Under the pieces are notes generated by a model, which saw only the letters and a list, made by a program, of their open reading frames with translations, did not search any database and had not been told where the DNA came from. Both the position numbers and the translations under genes were made by a program. Positions 23,304 through 35,629 of a stretch of DNA of 64,000 nt are shown here, piece after piece. The first letter of the stretch is position 1, and each line of letters begins with the position of its first letter. Origin of the DNA: Ricinus communis (lineage: Eukaryota > Streptophyta > Magnoliopsida > Malpighiales > Euphorbiaceae); the NCBI RefSeq assembly GCF_019578655.1, contig NC_063256.1, positions 12,958,001 to 13,022,000 on the forward strand, given 5' to 3'.

Positions 23304-25471
23304 GATATTTTTAGTTATAAAAGGAAGCAATTGGATAAAAGGAAAATACCTCAACTAGTAAGCAATTGGATACCTAGTGGACATTATTACTGTTATTACC
23401 GTGCTAAGTCTTGAATAAGGAAAAAAGCTCCCATAATAAATACACTTCATTGGCTCGTTTCCCCACTCAATAGCCATGCAACAAAGGAAATTTATTTGAT
23501 TGTGAGTGATGATTAGCCAATGTCGTGATTTCAAGATTCGAGCGGAACCAAAAAACTACTAACCAATGCTACCACGGCTATAAGGACTATGATGCATAAT
23601 GTATGAAAATTGTGTAGTGAATACAAGAACAAACTATTAAATAATAAAACTAAAAGTAGAAATACATTGCAATCAATTTCTCTTGTCCGAACGAAGTCGC
23701 TACTATAGGCGGCGTGTTCATGCGAGCACCCAAGTATATTAGCGACTGTGGTATTATAAAATTTTTCAACTTAAATGGCAACATGCTAACTAGTCACATA
23801 GACTACTATGAAGAAGGGAGTTGCTAATTAGACAATTACTAGGACTTGTTTTTCTCATTTTAAGATTTAAAAAGAAAATTTCAACTTTAGGATACAATTT
23901 TAATAAATTCTTATTTTGGGTGGTCAAATCCAAAAAGTGAAAATTTATCTCTGTCCGTCGGTCTGATCGGCGGACAACTTTTAAGATATGTGTTTACTTG
24001 TCCATAAGGCGGACACAAAATGCTCACTACCATACAAGCATGGTATTTATTATTTCCCTTGCTGAGTACTATGCAAGCGGTGTATTTATTATTTCCGTTA
24101 GTTTTTCTTTTTTAAAATATTCCCTTATTTATAAATCCATTTTGAGAGTTTTTTTTTGAATAATTTTTCTAGTTTTTATATCCATTAATAATATAATTAT
24201 TATACTTTTTATATAATATAATAATAGTAATAGTGAGGGTAGTAGTATCATAAGTAGTGTTAAGATTTTAATCAAACCAAAAAGTCAAAATTATCTAAAC
24301 TAAAAAATTAAATTGAATCGAAATTACAGAGTAAAAAAATTGAACCAAATCCAAATTAAAAAATAAAATAAATAATTATACTTCTTAAATGGAATCAAAT
24401 TCAAATTAAGAAATAAATTAAATCGGGCGAATTAAACCTAAATTCAGAAAAATATTTATATTTATAAACCAATAAATATAATTTATTTTTATTAAAAATT
24501 AATTAGATAATATAAAATATATTAGCAATAATAGTATTAATAAAAATAGTTTTAGTAATAATAATTTTAATAATTTTATTTTAAAAAGATTATTGTTGTC
24601 CACTAGTTAGTACAGTGGACAGCTCATATCCGCTAGCCTCTACTCAATCGTTATTATCTTCCTTCCATCTCAACAAATTCACCTAAATTATAAATTTATT
24701 TTGAAACCACCATACAATGAGAATTTAACAAAATTCTATCCTAAAACAAGAGATTTTATATTCAGAAATTCAAAATTAAGAAAAAGCTCCACCTATACAG
24801 AGATGAATTCTAACATCAACTTTTCTAATTGTGTAAAAATCTTTAATTTTATTAGTTAATAATTTATCACCTATAAATACAACATGGCATATAGAGTAAA
24901 TAATACAACATAGCAAAAGGTCCACTAATTATATTCTAGCCAATTTTATTTAATCTAGCCCAATTTTACCATCCTTAACCTAAAAATATTATTATTTTTC
25001 ATATAATTAGCCCACTAGATCTAGCCCAATATTTGTTAGTTTGACCTAAATTTACCATCCTTTAGCCTAATTGAATTATTATTTTCATGCCATAGTCAAA
25101 TTTTAGCATCTAATATAGATGGGTCAACAGAGCAAAATCTACATAACTCTAATCCAATTTTAATTGTATTATCCAATTTACCATCTTTTTCTAATTAAAC
25201 TACTTGATTTCAAGCAAAAGTCAGATTCTAGAATTGCTATCTAGGAAATTGATTTTATTTTAACATTCACATCATTAATCACATATTGTCTACTGATTAT
25301 TACAAAATATAAATATAAAGATAAGAAAAGCAAGAAAAAAATAAAAGAAATTGTAACCTTTCTATAACTGATAGAAAAAAAAAAGGAATAGAAAAATGGG
25401 GCAAAAATATATAAAACTGTGAACAATGGGCAGATCAGGTTTGTAGTGCCGATTGGTTGTATATAGTGATC
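23304..25471. other. AT-rich intergenic tract, no gene recognised
   Basis: Contains a low-complexity AAATTAAATT-rich zone at 24250-24460 and a diverged threefold repetition of TAGCCCAATTTTACCATCCTT-like sequence between about 24935 and 25200. No coding potential, RNA gene or mobile-element boundary could be supported. Confidence 0.5.
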
Positions 25472-25476
25472 AGTTG

Positions 25477-28172
25477 TATCATGACTTGATCTGTGGGCCC
25501 GTGACTGGCGATAAAGAATGTTAGGTGTAAGGCTATTGAAACTCATAGCAAGCTTAACTAATCAATAATTTAAATAAAATATAATATTATCCAACATATC
25601 AATATTTCAATTCTAACATTCAACCACACAAATACTACATAATTAAAGCAGTCCATCAATGACATTAGTTAATGCCTGATCAATAGGTTCAACATGCTAA
25701 AATAAAAATAATAAGTTTAGAATCATTACTATAAAAAATCTAGATTTTTTTAATAATTAGATATACTAATAGAATTTAATTACATTAAGCCCGAAGGAGG
25801 AAGTCAGACTGCCAAGGAGAAGAACTGTGAAAGACCTAGCTGACACCTGAAAAATTAAATTGAGACTGTCAGTCTCGAGAGTGAGTTAAATTCATATAGT
25901 TTGAAATAGAAACAACCATCTATATAAAATAATTATACGGGATGAGTACCTCAAGAGAACCTTAAACACCAATTTTATTAGTCTTTCAGTTATCTTATCC
26001 TAAAAAGACTGGCGCCTAGAGAGCAAAGCTCGACCGGAATCCTTAAATCCGGTCTTGTCACTTAATTACCAATACACCCGACGCCTAGAGAGCAATGCTC
26101 AACTAGGAATTTTTCCTTTGGCAAATCAAAATTTCTGTAAATCCAGAGAGTTACACTCGTCCAGGGCACATCATATAAATATTCTTCTATTACTAGTCTC
26201 TGATTTATACCTATGCGCACGCGGTCTTGATATAACCCATCAGGTGGCATATTCTACTGTCGTCTCATCCCGAGGTTACTATCATAGCATCAATAATATT
26301 TAAGAAAGGCATAGATTACAAGTAATCATAGTATTATTCAATAACATATTAAGTATTAAAATTAAATAGCCTCGAGTATAACAGACATGAAAATTATATA
26401 CAATAATAATAATAATAAATATGAAGGAAAAAAATAATAATAATAGTGATATCGATAATAACGGAAATAAAATTAATAATAATAGTGCGAATAATAATCA
26501 TACTAATTATTAATCAAATAACATTGCTTTTAAATTAGACACGACACATGTACTGAGATTATACGACTTTAACTCATAGTTCTAAGGACTCCCTCAAGCT
26601 GCTCCTACGATTCGGCCGGAGTAGGTTGAACCGTCGGATTATCTATTTACAAAAATGACTCAATCAATAAAAATATTTTATAATTAACCTAGGCCTAGAC
26701 TCCTATAATTCAACTATCTAAGAATCCCGACTTGAAAATTTTACTGAAAATTCGGCAAAACCTCCCCTAAAGTATGGACGTTTACCTCCCGTATAACGGG
26801 TCCAAACCCTCCTAGAAAAACTTCTAATATTCATCAAATATTTAATAAAATTCATATCATCCATAACTATATTATTTTTCTGACTACGCAACACAACTTA
26901 AATCACAAGTAATAAATAACAGTTCGGTATAAATATTTATTCTACAATCAACTCACAAATAATTTGCTAGTATCTAATTTAATTATTCATAGCCACAATT
27001 ATAAGAAAACCGAATAATAATTAATCACACTAATTAATTCATAATATTTATAATTAAACTATCAATTAACTAAATTAAATTAAATTATTTATTTAACAAT
27101 GATGGATTTAATTTTTTCTAATAATTTTTAAGGTCCAAATAAATTTTACCAAGCTAAAAGTTTAAAATTCTGCGTATCTAGAAAACACCAGGATTCCAAA
27201 GCCGATATAGTCAACGATGTCAGAATTCAAATCTGGAGGCACCTACATGAAGCTTAAGTAGCAAGGAGCCCGAAAATGCAAATATCTACGCATGAAAGCC
27301 ACCGAATCGAGGCAGAAAAGTTTCAGTTGCGGTGAGGCTTTACAAGGCTATCGGGGACGATAGCGGCGGGAGGAGGGGCTGTTCTTGGCTTTTAGAGGGT
27401 GAGGAACTCAAATCTGATCCGAAGGTGGCAGCGAGGAGGAAAGCTTTCCTCCTCTCAATCACCTCTTCCTTATAGGCTGAAGGCGGCAAGGACGACGGGA
27501 ACTGGCTGGCGACGTTAAGGGCGGTTCATACTAGACGAAGGACGGAGGGTGGTGAGGGTGGTGGCCTGAAATGAAAGGTGTAAGGGAGAGGGAGGTGGTG
27601 GTCGTCGGTGGAGAGGAGGAGAGGGAGGAGATTTTCAGGTCTCTTTGCTAGGGACCAAAAATAAATTTGCAAATTTAGGAAAATTGCTCATAAACCCTCT
27701 CATTTAAAATGACCATGCTACAATACCCTTACAACAATTATTCTATCTACCCTTATAACAATTATCCTATTTATTTTAACACATATATATAGATACATAC
27801 ACATAATAGTTAGTTATAGTCAAATAAATTAGTATAAATTTTAAGCTTATTAAGATAATCTCGATGCTAAATAGATAATATTTAATATAATTTAAATCCT
27901 CCCTTTTATTTTAGAAATATACACACATATTAAAGCTAATTTAAATAGAACTAGTCTCATTTATTCAAAATCACAAAGCTATATCTTAATTTCACCGAAA
28001 ATCGATATAATGAAATTATTTATGACAATACTAAATTTAAAAGTTACTTATAATAATAAATTATTATTTTTAAAATATTTTATTAAATGCTTAACTAAAT
28101 ACCAAAGTATTTATTTACTAGTATACCCCCAAAAAATAAATAAAATTTAAATTCAAAATTTCGAGTATTACA
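25477..28172 (-). repeat. 3' LTR of the chromovirus (structurally complete copy)
   Basis: 2,696 bp. Its outer 860 bp (25477 to ~26336) aligns with 33097 to ~34033 and its inner 520 bp (~27652-28172) aligns with ~34969-35388, leaving 26337-27651 unique to this LTR. It starts TATCATGACTTG where the partner has TGCCACGATCC, and ends TATTACA. Read in element orientation it begins TGTAATACTCGAAATTT. A GC-richer block at 27300-27650 probably holds the original transcribed leader. Confidence 0.92.
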
Positions 28173-28199
28173 TTCTCCCCCTTAAGAAAATTCTTCCTC

Positions 28200-29400
28200 G
28201 AACTTTAAAGGATTAAGGCTTACCTCAATACTAAAACAAATGAGGGTAGGAATCTCTCATCTCCTGCTCGGTTTTCCAGGTACATTCCTCAGTAGAATGA
28301 TTTGGCCACAACACTTTAACCATCGGTATAACTGTAGAGCGAAGCTGACAAACTTGAGTATTCACGTGCGAACTGGCTACTCCTCATAAGTCAAGTATTC
28401 GTTCACTTTCACATACTGAGATTGTAACACGTGCGAAGGATCCGAAATATACTTTCTCAACATAGATATATGAAATATCGGATGCACATGCGAGAAATTC
28501 GATGGCAAGTCTAACTTATATGCTACCTCTCCAATTATGTCGATAATCTCGAAGGGTCCCACAAAAGGTGGGGCCAACTTATCTTTCTTACCAATATCTT
28601 TAGGAATATATACTCTCCAATATTGAACTCCACGTGCTTCCGCATAACTCTTCTGCCTACTAAAAGCTGTCTTCAGTCTATCACAGATAATAGGAATTTT
28701 TTCTGAAGTAATCTGAACCAACTCTGATCCTGCTAACTTACGTTCACCAACTTCTTTCCAACACACAAGAGATCTGCACTTCCTGCCATACAATGCCTCA
28801 TAAGAAGCCATCTCGATGCTCGCATGATAGTTGTTATTATAAGCAAACTCAATTAATGGTAGATACCAATCCTACTGAGCACCAAAGTCCATAACACACA
28901 TCTGAGGCATATCTTCCAAGATTTGAATTATCCTTTCTGACTGTCCATCAGTTTGAAGATGGAAAGCTATGCTGAAGTCCAATCTGGTATCAAGCTTTGC
29001 TTCCTCTAAAATCTCGAAGTGAATTGTGGTCACCTGTCGGACAGTATAGAGATAGAAATGCCATGAAGACTTACAATTCTCTCCAGATATACCCTTGCAT
29101 ACTTAACCAGAGAATAAGTAGTCTTTATGGGTAAAAAGTGAGCTGACTTAGTCAACCGGTCCATACTTACCTAAATAGAATCATATCCAGCCGAAGTTTT
29201 AGGAAAACCCGATATAAAATCCATAGTAATCCTTTCCCATTTCCATTATGGTATGAGAAGTGGTTGTAACAACCTTGACGGCTTTTGGTGCTCAAGCTTA
29301 ACCTTTTACATGTCAAACACTTAAAGACAAACTCTGGCATATCCTTTTTCATCCCGCTCCACTAATAAATGCCTTTCAAATCATGCTACATCTTGGTAGA
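28200..29400 (-). pseudogene. Chromovirus integrase with C-terminal chromodomain, decayed
   Basis: Seen: the zinc-binding part shows CLTCKRLSLSTKSRQG near 29320-29260. A 144-codon frame at 28811-28377 reads MASYEALYGRKCRSLVCW, then VQYWRVYIPKDIGKKDKLAP, FVGPFEIIDIIGEVAYKLDL and HPIFHISMLRKY. These are the conserved integrase C-terminal (GPFxI..) and VHxVFHVSxLRKY motifs of gypsy elements. Beyond its stop, the third frame reads STVIPMVKVLWPNH and STEECTW with YPHLF, matching the chromodomain core. Known: chromodomains direct these elements toward heterochromatin. The catalytic core between 28812 and 29166 is broken by stops. Confidence 0.85.
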
Positions 29401-29538
29401 ACCTGGATGGACACTGTAAGTTGTATAGTGAGCCTCTTCTAAAATTTTCTTCCTCAGATTATCCACATTGAGAACATACAACTGAGTGTCCATCCTGAGA
29501 GTACCATTATCATCTATAATAAAATCATTGGCTTGACC

Positions 29539-31060
29539 TTACTGCACCTTTTCCCATATTTTTCTTAACTGTAGGTCATTGACTGTGAGCGACTTAATTT
29601 TATCAACAAGTACAGACCGAATCTTGAAATGTGCTAACATCATTCCTAATTCCAATATCTCCATTTGTAATCCTTGATCGTACAGTTCATACAAATCTTT
29701 AGTCAAAGGTCTTTTCTCCGTGCTGATGTGAGTAAGGCTACCTAATGACTTCGTGCTTAAAGTATCTGCCACTATATTTGCTTTACCTAGATGGTAAAGA
29801 ATGATACAATCATAATCCTTCAAAAGCTCCAACCATATTTTTTGCCTCATATTCAACTCCTTCTATTGAAATATATACTTCAACCTTTTATGATCTATAT
29901 ATGTTTTGCACGTCTCTCCATAGAGATAGTGCCTCCAAATCTTAAGAGCAAAAATTAGTGTTGCCATCTCCAAGTCATGAGTGGGATAATTTTGCTCGTG
30001 TCTCTCTAACTGCCTGGATGTATAGGTCACTACCTTACTATGTTGTATCAAAACATAACCCAGTCCCGCTCTGGAAGCATCACAATACACGGTGAAACTA
30101 CTAGTTCTAATAGTAAGGTCTAAACTGGAGGTAAAGTGAAACAATCTTTCAGCTTCTGAAAGCTCCTTTCACAAGCATCAGTCTACTTGAACCTCACATT
30201 CTTTTGAATCAACCTAGTTAAAGGCACTGCTATTCTTGAGAAGTCTTGCACGAATTGGCAGTAGTAGCCTGCTAATCCTAGAAAGCTGTGAATTTTTGTC
30301 ACTATAGTATGTCTCTGCCAATCAGTCACTGCCTCCACTTACTTGGGATCCAGTTGAATACCCGCTCTAGACACCACGTGTCCCATAAAAGCCACACTCT
30401 CCAACCCAAACTCACACTTAGAGAATTTAGCATACAACTGATGCTCCCTCAAGGTCTGAAGTACCATTCTCAAATATCATGCATGCTCCTCTTCGCTTCT
30501 GAAGTACACTAAGATATCGTCAATAAATATGATGATAAAGCAATCCAAGAACGATTTGGCCACCCGATTCATAAAATTCATAAAGGCAGCAGGAGCATTA
30601 GTGAATCTGAATGACATTACCCAGAACTCGTAATGCCCATAAAGCGTCCTGAACGCCGTTTTAGGAATGTCCTCATGAATTTTCAACTCGTGATACCCCG
30701 ATCACAAATCAATCTTGGAAAAACATGCGGCACCTTGGAGCTAATCAAATAGATCATCAATACGAGGAAACATATACTTATTACTAATTGTCGCCTTATT
30801 CAACTATCGGTAATCAATATAGAGGCGCAAGGGAATAAACAAATACTTATTACTGGAGCGCGACGTACTGGGTCTGATAAAATTCTTATCAAGAAGGTCC
30901 TGCAATTGCTCTTTTAGGTCATTTAACTCCAATAATACCATTCTATAGGGTGGCATGGAAATGGGAGTTGTACCCGGTACCACATCGATGCAAAAATCTA
31001 TCTCCCCGTTAGGCGGTAATGTTGGCAACTCTTCCGGAAAAACATTAGAAAACTCACAGA
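29539..31060 (-). pseudogene. Chromovirus reverse transcriptase and RNase H, decayed
   Basis: Seen: RT opens with FSNVFPEELPTLPPNGEIDF near 31055, then IDVVPGTTPISMPPYRM and a TAG-broken IDYRxLNKATISNKY. At 30686-30477 the frame carries [30 protein letters not shown] and the catalytic FIDDILVYF (FxDD box intact). RNase H spans 30144-29540, with [34 protein letters not shown] and LKDYDCIILYHLGKANIVAD. Stops replace residues in several conserved places (for example, KIDL followed by a stop instead of the usual Arg/Lys). The domain order RT-RH before integrase is the gypsy arrangement. Confidence 0.9.
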
Positions 31061-31229
31061 TAACACGAACATCCTCAATTCTATCTTTTTCTGTTGAGGT
31101 ATCCCTGACCAGAGCCAGATATCCTTGACACCCACGGTGAAGCATCCGTCTAGCTGTAATGGCTGACACAAGATTCGATGGTGCAAGTATCTGTTCACCT
31201 TTAAAGTGAAACTCTAAGTCTCCCGAAAT

Positions 31230-31560
31230 TTAGAAAGTTACTTGCTTTTCAAGACAATTCAACATGGCATAATGCATAGCCAACCAATCCATTCCTAAAA
31301 TTACATTAAAGTCTATGACGTCCAACAAAATCAGATCGGCAGTTAGATCTCGACCCTCAATTGACACGAGACACGACTGAAACACAATATTGGTCCCTAA
31401 GGCATCACTCAACGGTGTAGTCACAGACATAGGACCCCAATCTTAATGCAAACTAGAAAATACAAAAGAATGGGTAGCCCTAGGGTTTAACAAGACTCTA
31501 GCGTCAGAATAGCATACTGAAATAATACCTGACACCACAACATTGGAAGCTCAGGCATCC
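31230..31560 (-). pseudogene. Chromovirus aspartic protease, active-site motif altered
   Basis: Seen: in the 31430-31230 frame VIDFNVILGMDWLAMHYAML provides the ILGMDWL signature of retroviral-type proteases. Upstream, near 31500-31470, the flap-proximal motif reads NPRATHSFVFSSL, where related elements usually have D/N-T/S-G-A-T-H-S-F; the segment is preceded by stops and shifts. Its role in active elements is polyprotein maturation. Here it is not functional. Confidence 0.75.
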
Positions 31561-31849
31561 TAGTGGGTGAGAGTGAACACTCTTGCTTGTCCACGACCTA
31601 ACTGTTGTGAACTCGAAGCCTGCCTCTAAACTCTACCCTCCGATCTGCCTCCTACAATTATGCCTTCGAAACCATGGCCCTGCTGGCCGGCAATTGAGAT
31701 CCAACTTGGTAATAACCAGGACTTGCAGAATAAGCTTGTCAGGCTATGCTAGCAGATGAGCCCTGAGAAAAAGCTAGCTGACTGAAATAGCAAGGGCATG
31801 CTCAAGCCATATGACCCATCTCACTACATGAAATGGGCTCCACTAGACT

Positions 31850-32830
31850 TTAGGCACGATCCTTAATGTGACCTGCCACACAGCTGGCATGCACTAGCTC
31901 CAGAACTAGAACTATTGTAACCAGAACTTTGTCCACTGCCACTAAATCCTTGTCCTGGCCTGAATCCTCGACTACCCTTCTGATTATGTCTACCCTTCTT
32001 GTGAGTACGGTAGCCTCTTTGTCCGGCCTGCTGGTCAAAATCCTTGGAGTATCCTCCACTACTATAAAATGACAATATTGGTTGTGCACTACTCTGACCC
32101 TCAATCTTGGTCTTCTTCTTCTTGCCCTCATCAATCCTCTAGCCAAACCCTCGTAAGATCATCTCCATCTGTCTAGCCATGTCAATTACCTCTAGGAAGC
32201 TGCTCCTCCCAAACTGGACCAAAGAGAGAAACTCTAGACTAAGACCTGAAATATACTTATTGTTCTTCTGCTCCTCTGTCCTTACAAAATAGGGTGCATA
32301 CCTGCTTAGCTGAACAAACGGCTTAGTGTACTCAACCACTGACAAATCTCCCTTAACCAATCTTTAAATCTCTCTCTATACTTATGCCTTACACTGAAGG
32401 GAATAAAGTACTCCTCAAACCTATCTTCGTACTGCCTCCAGGTCATACATTCAGAAAGGAACGAATGTAATCCCTGAACCACTAAGATGTTATCCCCTTC
32501 AAAGAAAAATCTATCATCTTGATGGTCTTCTTATCTGAACATTGCAACTCGGATCCTCTCTTATCAACCTCATCTAGGAAGTCCAAAAGGTCTCCTGATA
32601 CCCCATCAAACTCCATCGGTCTCAACTTGGTATACTCGAATATAGGAACCTCATCTGGATTTTTGATACTGGACCTATTGTCGCAGCTCCCTGAACCCTG
32701 AACAGCTTGCTACTATTGAAGAACCAATAACTGCTCCAAAGCTCTCTGCATCGTCATGCTGGCTAGAAATGCATCAACTGGAACTCCACTAGCACCGGGT
32801 ACCTCTTGAGCCTTGCCCTAATCTAGTTAG
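31850..32830 (-). pseudogene. Chromovirus gag with zinc knuckle, decayed
   Basis: Seen: between 32830 and 32460 fragments read TMQRALEQLLVLQ, FEYTKLRPMEFDGVSGD and KKTIKMIDFSLKG, followed at 32360-32139 by the gag C-terminal block MVKGDLSVVEYTKPFVQLSR then LSLEFLSLVQFGR. A G/S/Q-rich linker (SGSGQSSGYNSSSSGAS) leads to the knuckle CQLCGRSHxKDRA near 31895-31860. This layout matches the gag of Tekay/Del elements. Stops break the frame in several places. Confidence 0.8.
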
Positions 32831-33080
32831 GCTGCCGCTCAAGGCCTACCTCACCTCCTAGTATCACAGGTTGGTGTTGGTGTGGCCGATTGGTTAAAGA
32901 CCTTATCCTGGGACTCTTGGGCGCGTAAATTGAAATAAGCAAACAAAATGTTAAAACGATAACAGACACTCTAGTGTGCAGCTTAGATACTAGAATTAAT
33001 GAAACACGCAAGGATAGACTCGATCCTAACTCTGCAATAGCTAAGGAAATTAACCTAGGTCAAAGAAAATCTAAACCTAG

Positions 33081-33096
33081 GCTCTGATACTAACTT
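33081..33096 (-). other. Primer-binding site of the chromovirus
   Basis: On the minus strand the base next to the 5' LTR end (GTGGCA) is followed by AAAGTTAGTATCAGAGCC. The TAGTATCAGAGCC part differs by one base from TGGTATCAGAGCC, complementary to the 3' end of initiator methionine tRNA. Confidence 0.85.
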
Positions 33097-34033
33097 TGCC
33101 ACGATCCGATCTGTGGGCCTCGTAATCGATACTAGGGAATGAGTAGACGTAAGGCCACTGAAACCCGTAGCAAGCCTGGCTAATCAATAATTCAAATAAA
33201 ATATAATATTATCCAACATATCAATGTTTCAATTCTATGATTTAACCACACAAATACTACATAATTAAAGCGGTCCATCAGTACCATTAGTTAATACCTG
33301 AATAGGTTTAACATGCCGAAATAAAATAATAAGTTTAGAATCATTACTGCAAAGAATCTATATTCTTTTTAATAGTAAAATATACTAATAGAATTCAATT
33401 ACATTAAGCCCGTCGAAGGAGGAACTCGGGCTGCTAAGGAGAAGGACTGCAGAAGACCTAGCTGACATCTAAAAAATTAAATTGAGACTATCAGTCTCGA
33501 AAGCGAGTTAAAATCATATAGTCTAAAATAAAAACAACCATCTATATAAAATAATTATTTAAATAATATAGAATGTTACAGAATAATAAAACTCGTGTCA
33601 TATCATAATTCAAAAAAATACAATTTTAACATATACGGAACGAGTACCTCAGTAGAATCCTAAACTCCAATAATATCAGTCTTTCGGCTCTCTTATCCCA
33701 ATAAAATAGATGTCCAAAGAGCAAAGCTCGAACATGGTCTTTAAATTCAGCCTGGTCGCTTAATTACCAATACAGCCGGTGCTTAGAGAGCAATGCTCGA
33801 CCAGGGACATTTCCTCCAGCAAATCAAAATTTCTGTAAGCCCAGAGAGCTACGCTCGACTAGGGCACATCATATAAATATTTTCTTATTACCTGTCTCTA
33901 ATCTATACTAGTGCGCATGCGGTCCTAATGCAACCCATCAAGTGGCATGTTCTATTGTCGTCTTATCCCGGTGTTACAATCATAGCATCAATAATATTTA
34001 AGAATGACATATATTACAAGCAACCATAGTACT

Positions 34034-34968
34034 ATTCAAGACATCTTGCTTCCAAACAAGGCTGCAATCATTAGGGGTGTCCTCTCCTCAAGTCCCATCT
34101 TTCTTGAGCCAATTCTCCGGTCGTACCACATCACGACCTTCTTCTTCAATTGCTCTCTTATACCCAATCAGATCATTAGAAGTAGACAATTCGAGCAAAA
34201 TAGAGAGATCATAGCAAAAACAATCTTCTTTTTGCAACTCATCGATGAAACCGAGGTGAGTTGGTTTCCTCTTTGACCCACTACACATCGAATTAGCACT
34301 CTATTCTCAAACCCCTTATGGAACTCCTTTTGTTTAACAAGGTAATAACAAAAGAAGCCTTAAAAACACACTATAAATATAAAATAGACACAGGTTTGTA
34401 AAATACAAGCAAAGATGGAGAAAGGCAAAAACATATGAAAAGGAAGAGTGGAATAGAAATCAAAGCAAGGATATTTGAACTTGAGGAAATTATAAGGAAA
34501 ACAAGCATAAAAAATGTTCTTTTTTAAAAAACAAAATGCACGCAATTTGCAGATGAATTTTAAGCCTTTAAAGAAGCAACCAAAAGACCATATTTGATAG
34601 AACTAAAATTAAGAAACTTTCTTTTAACGAAAATGAAAAAGAAAAAAATGGAAGAAACAGAAATCGGTTACAACCTTGGAGACACCCACTTACATTAGGG
34701 TTAATTGAAATTAATTAGTTAATTTAGAGTTCCTTATTTTCTATGAAAAGGAAAGTGATGAAAGAGGAGGGGAGATGATGATGGAGAGTTTACTATTTGC
34801 CACCTCAGTTGTATTTAACGGAAGTTTCTTCTGTTCTTCAGCTCCGTTCTAAAGAGGGGCTTAAAAACTCCGTTTAGCTAGATATTGTGTGCAACTGGTT
34901 AAAAATAAACTTGAAGGGTCAATCTGCACCAGTGGTTATACGTTAGGGGCAAATTTGAGCTTTTTCCC
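34034..34968 (-). mobile_element. Captured host-gene segment (Pack-MULE-like remnant) inside the 5' LTR
   Basis: Seen: this 0.93-kb segment replaces about 1.3 kb of LTR. Its right end, read on the minus strand, starts GGGAAAAAGCTCAAATTTG followed by CCCCTAACG and A/T/C phrases about 'TTGACCC' and 'AAACGGAG' resembling MULE-type transposon ends. Its left end stops abruptly within coding sequence of an ankyrin repeat. Inference: a gene-carrying transposon inserted in the LTR, then a deletion removed its other end together with 1.3 kb of LTR. No inverted partner or target duplication remains, so the MULE label is tentative. Confidence 0.5.
34038..34288 (-). pseudogene. 5' end of a CCCH zinc-finger/ankyrin protein gene (C3H29/OXS2-type), truncated and frameshifted
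   Basis: Seen: from ATG 34288 the frame reads MCSGSKRKPTHLGF, then DLSILLELSTSNDLIGYKRA and IEEEGRDV, and stops after 66 codons. One frame over, the sequence continues SRKMGLEERTPLMIAALFGS, then a further one-base shift gives DVLN before the segment ends at the LTR junction. Known: plant TZF proteins such as Arabidopsis C3H29 and OXS2/C3H30 begin MC.G, have an SLLELAxxNDLxxF..xxE block, then GSKKMGxEERTPLMVAAxYGS leading into ankyrin repeats and two CCCH fingers. The match covers only the N-terminus; fingers and most ankyrin repeats are absent. The fragment runs in the same direction as the retroelement. Confidence 0.72.
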
Positions 34969-35629
34969 AAAAATAAATTTGTAAATTTGGGAAAATTGCT
35001 CATAAACCCTCTCATTTAAAATGACCATGCTACAGTACCCTTACAACAATTATTCTATTTATTTTAACATAAACATAATATTTAGTTATGATGAAATAAA
35101 TTAGTATAAATTTTAATGCTAAATAGACAATATTTAACATAATTTAAATCTTCCCTCTTATTTTAGAAATATATACACACATAAAAACTAATTTAAATAG
35201 AACTTGACTCATTTATTCAAAATCACAAAACTATATCTTAATTTCATCGAAAATCAATATAATAAAAATTTATGACAATACTAAATTTAAATGTTACTTA
35301 AATGCTCAATTAAACACCCAAATATTTATTTACTAAAACACCTCCGAAAAATAAATAAAATTTAAATTTAAAAATTTCAGATATTGCAAGTTGTGCAATG
35401 CTGCGGGAAAATCTTGATAATTTGCTTGATTTCAGTAAATAAACATCAAAATATGAATAAAATTAGTGAAATGACATAAAGCTGAAAATAAGTCAGATAA
35501 AAGGCAGACTATAGTTATCAGCATGTAAGGACGTGTAGTAACCGAATCAAACAATAATAGTAAAACTAAAGAAATAAAATTCAAAAAATTAACACGAAAA
35601 AAAGATTAATAATCATGTAAAAGAGCTAA

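Larger units (their letters stand above)
25477..35388 (-). mobile_element. Ty3/gypsy chromovirus (Tekay/Del type), full insertion with 5-bp TSD, coding capacity lost
   Basis: Seen: two LTRs (25477-28172 and 33097-35388) flank an internal region of 4.9 kb, and the insertion is bounded by a perfect 5-bp duplication AGTTG (25472-25476; 35389-35393). Transcription runs on the minus strand: 5' LTR on the right, primer-binding site next to 33096 reading TTAGTATCAGAGCC (initiator-Met tRNA type), then gag, protease, RT, RNase H, integrase and a chromodomain-like tail, and a GGGGGAGA polypurine tract just inside the 3' LTR. Known: this domain order plus chromodomain and LTRs over 2 kb fits the Tekay/Del chromovirus clade. 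All frames carry stops. The 5' LTR is rearranged (see 34034-34968). Total length is 9,912 bp. Confidence 0.93.
33097..35388 (-). repeat. 5' LTR of the chromovirus, chimeric
   Basis: 2,292 bp. In + coordinates it begins TGCCACGATCC and ends TATTGCA. Its first ~937 bp and last ~420 bp match the other LTR, but 34034-34968 shares nothing with it and instead carries a host-gene fragment. The matching parts have many point differences and small indels, so the insertion is not recent. Confidence 0.9.

Noticed and set aside
28377..28811. Stand-alone 144-codon host gene
   Set aside because: Contains the integrase C-terminal GPFxI and FHISMLRKY motifs and sits at the right place in the chromovirus.
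33081..33096. tRNA-like sequence TAGTATCAGAGCC
   Set aside because: It is a retrotransposon primer-binding site next to an LTR; no cloverleaf can be formed.
34360..34545. 61-codon Phe/Cys-rich minus-strand frame in the chimeric LTR
   Set aside because: Lies in the apparent 5' untranslated region of the captured gene; composition is that of AT-rich non-coding sequence.
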